Below, in pieces: positions 57,372 through 64,000 of a stretch of 64,000 nt of DNA. Position 1 is the first letter of the stretch, and every line of letters starts with the position of its first letter. The stretch covers positions 114,892,001 to 114,956,000 of the forward strand of contig NC_069661.1 in assembly GCF_027244095.1 (NCBI RefSeq), written 5' to 3'. The stretch comes from Hemicordylus capensis (Eukaryota > Chordata > Lepidosauria > Squamata > Cordylidae). The position numbers were made by a program, and so were the translations under genes. The notes beneath the pieces were generated by a model. It did no database searches. It was not told the DNA's origin and saw only the letters and a program-made list of their open reading frames with translations.

Positions 57372-59775
57372 CAGGGTGGTTTTCCATGGGCGGTTTTCCA
57401 TGGGTGGTTTTCCATGGGCGGATTGGTTCATTGTCATGGATGGACCACTATCTGCTTAAGGTTGGACTCACGACCATGTCCCACCTCCACAGGGGCGAGC
57501 GGCCCATCAGGATGGTCTGCCCGAGAAGGTTATTGGATCCAATAGGATTCCAAGAAGCCTTGGAGGGATTTAGTGTTGGCTCTGCTGGTGACCCTGTCAA
57601 CACTCTGGTGGAGAACTGGAACAATCAACTCACCAGGGCAGTGGATACAATCACTCCTAAGTGATTGTAAGTGATACAATCACTCCAACCCGCTTCAAAA
57701 CTGGCCTCTTAGTATACAGAGGAACTATGGGGGATGAAGAGGCAAGGTAGATGACTAGAGTGCAAGTGGAGAGAGACTCAACTCAAATCTGACAGATTAT
57801 TACATAGAGCACATTTGAAAGTCTATGCTCAGGCGATACGTGTGGCAAAGAAGCAATTCTTTTCCACCCGTATCACATCTGCAAGTTCACATCCAGCGGG
57901 GTTGTTCAGGGTTATGAAGGGACTAGTGTGTGCCCCTTCCCCCTTGAACCAATACTTGGAACCAACTTCACTGTGACATTTTAAATGAGTTTTTGTATGG
58001 ACAAAATATCTCGTATTCGGGCTGACTTGGATTCAAACTCCACAATTGTTACAGTGTCTGATGCCGAGGTGTCCAGCTGCTCCTATTATGTGATGACTTG
58101 GATCAGTTTGAGTTTGTGACTCCTGAAGATGTGGACAAGTTGCTTGAAATGGGGCGGCCTACCACCTGCCCTCTTGATCCTTGCCCGACATGGCTTATAC
58201 TATCTGGCAGGGAGGGCTGGTTGCAATTATAAATGCATCTCTGAGGGAGGGCAGGATGCCTCCTTGTCTTAAGAAGGCAATCATTAGATCGCTTCTGAAG
58301 AAGCCTGCCTTGGATCCCTCAGAGTTAAGCAACTACAGGCCTGTCTCCTACCTTCCATGGCTGAGCAAGATGATTGAGAAAGTGGTGACCCCCAGTTCTA
58401 GGTGGTCTTGGAGGAAACTGATCATTTAGACCCATTTCAAACTGGCTTTTGGGCAGGCTATGGGGTGGAGACTGCCTTGGTTGGCCTGATGGATGCTCTC
58501 CAATTGGGAATTGACAAAGGGATTGTGACTCTGTTGGTCCTCTTGGATCTCTCGATGGCCTTTGATACTATTGACCATAGTATCCTTCTGGAACGTCTGA
58601 GGGGATTGGGGGTAGGAGGCACTACTTTGCAGTGGTTCCGCTCCTACCTCACAGGCAGATTTCAGATGGTGTCTCTTTGAGAATGTTGTTCCTCAAAATT
58701 TGAACTTTCGTATGGTGCCTCTCAGGTGTCCATACTATCTCTAATGTTGTTTAACATCTACATGAAACCACTGGGAGAGATCATCAGGAGATTTGGTGCG
58801 GGATGTTATCAATATGCTGATGACATCCAAATCGATTTCTCCATATCAGCATCATCAGGAGAAGACATAACCTCCCTAAATGCCTGCCTGGAGGCAGTAA
58901 TGAGGGATAATGGGCTGGATGAGAGATAACAAACTGAGGCTGAATCCAGATAAGATGGAGGTACTTATTGTGTGGGATCAGGAGACGATTTTGATCTGCC
59001 AGTTCTGGATGAGGTCACACTTCCCTGGAAAGAACAGGTATGCAGTCTGGGGGTGCTTCTGGATCCGAACCTCTCCCTGGTATTCCAGGCTGAGGCAGTG
59101 GTCAGAGGTGCTTTCTATCAGCTTTGTCCGATATGCCAGCTACGTCCATTTCTTGAGATGAATGACTTCAAAACAGTGGTACATCTGCTGGTAATCTCTA
59201 GGCTGGATTACTGAAATGTGCTCTATGTGGGGCTGCCTTTGTCGGAAACTACAAATGGTCCAGAATGCGGTGGCCAGGTTGGTCTCTGGGTCATCTAGGA
59301 AAGACCATATTCCTCCTGTGTTGAAAGAATTACACTGGCTGCCGATACGTTTCTGGGTAAAACAAAAGGTGATGGTTATTACCTATGAAGCCCTAAACAG
59401 TGTAGGCCCTGGGTATTTAAGAGAATGTCTTCTTCACCATGAGCCCCATCACCTGTTAAGATCATCTGGAGAGTTTCATCTGTGATTGCCGCCAACGTCT
59501 AGCGGCTACTTGGGAACGGGCCTTCTCCATTGCTGCCCCTGGACTTTGGAATGTGCTCCCTATTGAAATAGGAGCCTCCCAATTTCTGGCAACTTAAAAA
59601 GGCACTAGAGACACATTTATTCATTCAGGCTTTTAATTAGATTTATAGTTTTAATATTTTTAATGTGGAGTTTAAAATCATTTTAATGTTAATGATTTTA
59701 ATGTTTAAATGATTTTAATTGGACACTGCCCAGTTTTAGTCAGCACAGAAATGTTTTAAATAAATAAAATAAAAT
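57372..59775 (+). mobile_element. L2-clade LINE, endonuclease end to 3' tail
   Basis: The most complete L2 here, about 2.4 kb. It opens with three copies of 'ggttttccatggg' (57379-57420), then the endonuclease end (WMDHYLLKVGLTTMSHLHRG). RT blocks: FRPVSYLPWLSKMIEK-like text near 58340, LDPFQTGFWAGYGVETALV, LLDLSMAFDTIDHSILLERL (catalytic Asp), TTLQWFRSYLTGRFQMVSL and CYQYADDIQIDFSIS (intact YADD box, near 58808). C-terminus KEQVCSLGVLLDPNLSLVFQ and the tail follow. Stops and frame changes break it. Confidence 0.9.
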
Positions 59776-60329
59776 AAAGGCAAGCAAACCTGAACTGATG
59801 AAAGGAAGTTAGTAACTAAAATTAAAAATGAGCTCAAGTAAAAAAACAAAAACAGGTTGAAATCTCCCAACAAGATAAGTGAGCTCCTATTTCTCTCTCC
59901 ATGCCCTGAAGATGTGTGAAGGCTTGAAGTGCTGCCAGATTTCCTTCTGTTTAAATGTAAACACAGAAAACTATTTATCCTTTCCGCCTTCCTTTTTCAA
60001 GCAATGGATAATCTGAAGGGTGGAAGGAGGAAAACACTTTTTAAAAAAGATCAAAACCCAATCCGCCATATTTAGATGAAATAAACATTTGATCTATCAT
60101 AAATGGAGATAAATGTGGAGGAGCAATGGAAATTTGTATTTTAGTTATACTAGTTCCAGAAGTCCACAGGAACTTAACGCTCACACATTACGTAAAGAAG
60201 CATTTAATAAAATACCATAGATATGCACAGCTCAATCTAAGGAATGTAACTTTTGCATTCAATAGGACTTATTATCTCTAGTATGTGTGCTTAGGATTCA
60301 AGATCCTAAGGATATGGTATAAGAGGTTT

Positions 60330-60556
60330 ATCATCTTTGGAGGCTTTCAAGAAAGCCATAAAGACCCATCTTTTCAGCCTGGCTTTTAATAATATTTAAT
60401 TGGTTTTAAAGAGTTTTATGTTAATATTTTTAACTGCTTTTATTTTATTTTAAATTTTAAATGGTTAAATTTTTGATGTTAATTTGCCCCGAACTGTTCT
60501 GGGATAGGTGTATATTATATTATATTATATTATATTATATTATATTATATTATATT
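60330..60556 (+). mobile_element. L2 3' tail with (TTATA)n
   Basis: 'aaagacccatcttttcagcc' + 'tggcttttaat' and 'ttgccccgaactgttctggg' are the L2 ORF end and UTR. The tail runs into about nine TTATA units at 60509-60556. Confidence 0.75.
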
Positions 60557-60591
60557 AAATAAATAGACAAGCCTTCTTTTTGTATAGTCAC

Positions 60592-60835
60592 CTAATGGCA
60601 CAGCAGGGAAGTAACTTGCCTAGCAAGCAAGAGGTTGCCAGTTTGAATTCCCGCTGATATGTTTCCCAGACTATGAGAAACACCTATATTGGGCAGCAGC
60701 GATATAGGAAGATGCTGAAAGGCATCATCTCACACTGCATGGGAGATGGCAATGGTAAACCCCTCCTGTATTCTACCAAAGAAAACCACATGGCTCTGGG
60801 GTCGACACCGACTCAACGGCGCAACTATACTTACT
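60592..60835 (+). mobile_element. Sauria-type SINE, near full length
   Basis: The tRNA-like head has an A-box region 'aatggcacagcagggaag' and B box 'ggttgccagtttgaattcc'. Body: 'cctatattgggcagcagcga', 'gatgctgaaaggcatcatct', 'aacccctcctgtattctacc'. Tail: 'gtcgacaccgactcaacggc' resembling the BovB LINE end, as described for Sauria SINEs. Confined to squamates as far as I know, so it helps identify the organism. Confidence 0.85.
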
Positions 60836-60964
60836 TCTTTTAGTATAATTTTTCTCTACAAATGCTACATTTCAACAACCAATTTGATGTTCTGCAAGAA
60901 AGTGTAATACAAGCAGGAAAAAGGGTTCATTACTTTTTCAAATTTTTACCGGCTTTGCTAATGA

Positions 60965-61065
60965 GTTTTTAACAGCCAGACTGACACACAGAAATTAATC
61001 AGGCAAACTTTTCCCATGCTAGGAAAAGCTTTACCTGCTACATTTCTGTGTGTCAGACTACAGCA
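60965..61065. repeat. Hairpin repeat, about 40-bp arms
   Basis: 'cagactgacacacagaaatt' (60975) is inverted at 61040-61062 ('atttctgtgtgtcagactac'); inner parts 'aaacttttcc' and 'ggaaaagctt' also pair, around loop 'catgcta'. Confidence 0.65.
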
Positions 61066-61154
61066 GCAGAAACAGTAAAAAAGGGGCAGCCCTAAGCCTG
61101 GGGAAAAGTTTAGTGTAAGCTGAAAGCCAACGTACTGCATTGTGAACACCAACT

Positions 61155-61220
61155 GGTCCTAAGAAAGGTACTATTTTTCTGACATTGAATTGTGTTCTGA
61201 TGAATCAGCACAGCTAGTTT
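61155..61220 (+). repeat. Unclassified repeat 3' end (relative of 7841-7965)
   Basis: Shares 'aaggtac(t)atttttct', 'gaattgtgttctgatg' and 'tcagcacagct' with the block at 7841-7965. Confidence 0.4.
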
Positions 61221-62368
61221 TTTGATCTGATGATTAAAACATTTTATTTTGACACTTCTTGTCCCTTTTATTTACCCCAGTATGAGAAACTTGACTTTTT
61301 AAGGCACTAGATTAGACTTTTTTCCTTCCAGTTGTTGCATAACTAAAAGTTTTAGGTGATTATGGCATCTACATAATTTCCAAGGACATTATTAATAATT
61401 TCCAAGGAGGAAAGACAGTGCTTCTTTATTTCACTTATTTTGTATACTAATGATATTGAATTGCTTGTGGGCTTCATGCTATCATGAAAGAACTGGCAAA
61501 TGTTCGAATTAATAGAAATGCATTAGAAAACCAAGTATTACAATTACTGCAAGTTAATAGCCGTACCAAACAGATACTAGAGAATCTAGTTGATGAACAA
61601 GTACAAAAAGCCATTAACAATTTTAGGGAATCTTCTTGCTATGAACTACAAATGTCTGCTCTCTACATCTCCCTTGAGACTGTCTTAGGGCTGTTTCAAA
61701 CATTACACAGCAAGTGGGGATTTGACATGAAGTGTACATTCTCCAGGGAATCACAGCCCAGCCTGCATAGCCTGCTCCACACGGCAGCCACTCAGGGAAC
61801 AGAGTTAAGGTAGAAAGCGGGCGCAGCCACAGGTGGGGGGAGGAAGAGAGAGTGTGCATGCAACCCACGTGTGGGGGGGGGGGCTACTGGCCTGACACCT
61901 CTTCCAAGCAGCAGACATATTGCCACTGCCAGATTGCAGGGGGCTGGTTGGCTGGGGTGGGCAGGTGAGTATGCAAGCGAGGCTTGGGGAAGCATGGGGC
62001 TGGGGAAAACCGCTCCGCCCAGAGGATGGGACTGAGTATATATAATATGAATATAAACAAAAAATGACTGACGGTGGCAGAGTTAATTAGAGGAAAGCAA
62101 GTTTTAGTTTTACGTTTCTGCTTACGCCTTCCTTCACCAACAACAGATGAATGTTTGTATAGATTTGTATGTTTTTTAAATGCAATGATACATGCTACTG
62201 AATTATATGTTTAGTAAGACTAGATTTATGTAACAAATGCATATTAAGGACAATATTTTGTGTTATTAGAGCTGGGGGAGTACATGGCTGTAATATTAAT
62301 AGTGTTGACATCAAACGTATAAATGATAGTGTTAAGTTGTTGTTTTTGTAAAGGAGCTCTATACACAC
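61221..62368. other. Upstream DNA of ADGRA3; no supported gene
   Basis: A + frame starting at 61484 begins with a Gln/Asn-rich helical text (KELANVRINRNALENQVLQL...) and then runs into repeat-like DNA; no domain is recognised. 61795-62040 is GC-richer with a G-run. Confidence 0.3.
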
Positions 62369-62537
62369 CTCCAATAAAATTGTCAATAGCCGTTGTGCCT
62401 GTCCTGACTTTGATGTTCCAGTTCCAGCTCCAACTTCCCGACACACTAGCTGTGTTAAGTAGCCAGCTGTAGCAAGAAAAATAAATAATAGTAGACCAAA
62501 CATAATAATGATGATGATCCATTCATCAATGCTGGCC
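62369..62537 (-). other. Candidate exon for a small membrane protein
   Basis: On the - strand a long pyrimidine tract ending tttctacag precedes 169 nt with an open frame: ASIDEWIIIIIMFGLLLFIF + LATAGYLTQLV, a good single transmembrane helix, then CREVGAGTGTSKSGQAQRLL + TILLE, and a possible donor GAG/GTGTGT. The frame stays open beyond. It sits about 0.7 kb from the ADGRA3 start and points away, so a shared promoter is possible. The Ile run comes partly from ATC/ATT repetition, which weakens the case. Not recognised. Confidence 0.35.
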
Positions 62538-62939
62538 TGTAGAAAGGAAAAAAAAAACCCAAACAGGGATAGTAACACAATACCTTTATTAATGTCAACA
62601 AACAAGCAAACAGCGGGGGCACAGATGTAAAGATGCTGCTAGTCTACGGAGCGCGATAACAGCCCACTCTGCAATATACTGCAGCCTTAAATTGGTGACT
62701 GAGGAAGTTCTTTGCAAACAGACAGGTTATATGGTTCATAACTACAAAAGATCACAGGTTCCACCAAAGTGTAATGTATCTATATGTACACACACACACA
62801 CACACACACAATATCAATGGACAAAAATTGGAAGTTCTGTTTTGATTAAGGAGTGTAAAGAAACAAGTCTATAAATTGATTCTAGCTTTAAAAAAACAAT
62901 AATCAATATAGTATAACGAAACGTCAACACCTTCCCTTT

Positions 62940-63269
62940 TGATTTACGTCTCCGTCGGGACAACTTCAGACTGTCTTACTGCGCGTGCTCAGGATCGAGA
63001 GAGCCGCGCATGCTCGCTCGTTACTACACAAGGCAAAGAGTTGGGCGAAAGGATTTGTACCAGCGTCTTTGAGAGGCTTCTTCCCCCCACTCTCCCCCCC
63101 CCCCCCCTTCTCGCAGTCCCTTCATGGCGGCCACCTCTTTCTCGCTAGTGCTGACTCCGTCCACCATCCGCCCGGCGGCAGCAGCGCTCGCCGTCGCGTT
63201 ACGACCCCCTCACTGAGGGGAGGAAGACGAAGAGGAGCCGTCGAAGTCCTCCTCCTCTCCGAGCCAGCC
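62940..63269 (+). promoter_or_regulatory. ADGRA3: ADGRA3 promoter region and 5' UTR
   Basis: CpG-rich stretch directly upstream of the ADGRA3 start, in contrast with AT-rich DNA before it. Contains 'actgcgcgtgctc' and 'ccgcgcatgctcg' (NRF1-like GCGC/GCATGC words), no clear TATA box, and C-runs. The transcription start is not visible; I place it somewhere in 62980-63120. Because CpG-island promoters fire both ways, it could also serve the opposite strand. Confidence 0.7.
63124..63216 (+). CDS. Possible upstream ORF in the ADGRA3 leader
   Basis: A 30-codon frame, MAATSFSLVLTPSTIRPAAA... ending TGA at 63214-63216, lies 54 nt before the main start in another frame. Its start context is weak at -3 (T) but has G at +4. 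If transcription begins upstream of 63124 it could lower translation of ADGRA3. The ATGGCGGCC start also resembles a YY1 initiator-type site, so the true start site may be here instead. Confidence 0.35.
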   Translation: MAATSFSLVLTPSTIRPAAAALAVALRPPH

Positions 63270-63514
63270 ATGGCGACCCCATGCCGGACCCCTCCGCCTC
63301 GGCTGCTGCTGCTGCTCCTGGCGCTGATGGACGGAGGCGGCTCCTCGGGGCTGCCCGCCGGCTGCAAGCAGGACGGAGGAGGCGGAGGCGGCGGTGGTCG
63401 CCCCAGGAGCAGCAAATCCTCGCCGATCGAAGGCGGAGGGAAGGTGGTCTGCAGCAGTCTGGAGCTGGCCCACGTCTTGCCACCCGATGCGCTGCCCAAC
63501 AGGACGGTCACTCT
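63270..63514 (+). CDS. ADGRA3: ADGRA3 (GPR125), first coding exon
   Basis: Codes the N-terminus of adhesion G-protein-coupled receptor A3, a plasma-membrane receptor with leucine-rich repeats, an Ig domain, a GAIN region and seven helices; linked to planar cell polarity through Dishevelled. Here: signal peptide (residues 1-27, core RLLLLLLALM), LPAGCK, a Gly/Arg/Ser-rich linker, then GKVVCSSLELAHVLPPDALP + NRTVTL, the conserved LRR N-cap with two Cys (32, 61) and an N-glycosylation site (Asn77). I chose 63270 for its strong context (gccATGG) and because the signal peptide follows at once; an in-frame ATG at 62985 would add a family-unlike leader. The exon ends after two bases of a Leu codon at GTGAGT (phase 2, usual for LRR exons). 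The gene continues beyond the window. Confidence 0.93.
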
Positions 63515-64000
63515 GTGAGTAGCGCCGCACACCCACCCACCCACCTACCTACGCGTGGATGGACCCTCTTTCCCCCCTTATCCTTCTCATTCGAGGCCAC
63601 CCACGCTGAAAGGGAGCCTCTATGAAAGGGCATGGGCATAGAGGGGCGGGAATTAGAAAGATGTTGGGCGACCGGATCCATATGCTTCCCCCCCCCCCCC
63701 AGTTTGGTTTTATTGCATAGTACTTTGCATATGTAAATAGAACACGTGTTTTATAAATAACACACCCACGTATTTTCCTTCAGAATCTTCAGAAACAATA
63801 GGTGCCACACACACATGTGCAGGCTCTGTGAGCCCATAACCACAGAGCCCAGTTCTTGCTGGATCAGGACAGAGGTCCATTCTGTAGTTTGATGTGGGAC
63901 CCATTTCTATCCCCCCCCCCAGATATATACAATAACATTTATCCTTTCTATCACCCTTTCCAGTTTTCTACTTCGCATAAAACACGCACACACAAAAACC
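63515..64000 (+). other. ADGRA3: ADGRA3 intron 1 (start)
   Basis: Begins with GTGAGT. GC-rich first, then AT-richer with C-runs near 63690 and 63912 and short CA runs. No second exon is seen before the window ends. Confidence 0.85.

Noticed and set aside
61484-61813. 109-codon + frame near ADGRA3
   Set aside because: The first 45 residues look helical, but the frame continues into repeat-like DNA and there is no clear acceptor or donor; not enough for an exon call.
62985-63269. In-frame upstream start for ADGRA3, adding 95 residues
   Set aside because: The added text has no family resemblance, would bury the signal peptide, and lies in the likely promoter/5' UTR.

Overview
This is a vertebrate, almost certainly squamate reptile (lizard or snake), nuclear window. 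The evidence is a single protein-coding anchor at the right edge plus a typical squamate repeat mix: L2, CR1 and R4-like LINEs, an L1, a Sauria-type tRNA SINE with a BovB-like tail, MIR-like SINEs, Tc1/mariner elements, a hAT element and several non-autonomous Helitrons. The only host coding sequence I can name is the first coding exon of ADGRA3 (GPR125, an adhesion GPCR) on the + strand at 63270-63514, followed by a good splice donor. Most of the window is therefore intergenic DNA upstream of ADGRA3.

Layout. 1-22 kb: scattered LINE 3' ends, a 2.1-kb L2 (9.0-11.2 kb), an L1 3' fragment, foldback repeats (2.05-2.66 kb; a perfect 86-bp-arm palindrome at 11955-12141), an R4-like LINE end with a 24-bp target duplication (17.4-18.0 kb), and a possible CpG-containing promoter with a ZNF143-like motif near 20.4 kb. 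22.1-33.7 kb: one L1 ORF2 lying on the - strand, split by a stack of later insertions: two Tc1/mariner transposons, a Helitron, a 5S-rRNA-headed SINE, and a hAT element that itself contains another Helitron and a tRNA-headed SINE. A further Helitron sits at its 5' side (33.7-34.4 kb).

34.6-50.2 kb: unassigned low-copy sequence with repeated modules on the - strand, two CR1 copies in + orientation, CR1 pieces in - orientation, an R4-like insertion, the largest Helitron (40106-41117, with a near-perfect 157-bp-arm inverted repeat), and a broken Ty3/Gypsy-like gag fossil near 48.0-48.5 kb. 50-63 kb: mostly unique DNA with a MITE, a (CA)n tract, a Helitron, a tRNA-derived SINE, a 2.4-kb L2 and a Sauria SINE, ending in the GC-rich ADGRA3 promoter and first exon. 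A possible small-membrane-protein exon lies on the opposite strand at 62369-62537, where a divergent gene would start.

The most unusual signal is the set of Helitrons. They have canonical TC...CTRR ends and A^T insertion sites. One family carries a 41-nt hairpin near its 5' end whose stem sequence differs between three copies while pairing is kept. Two of these copies also carry very long inner inverted repeats. The second family carries paired CCAAT boxes. These look like hairpin- and promoter-rich non-autonomous elements rather than genes.
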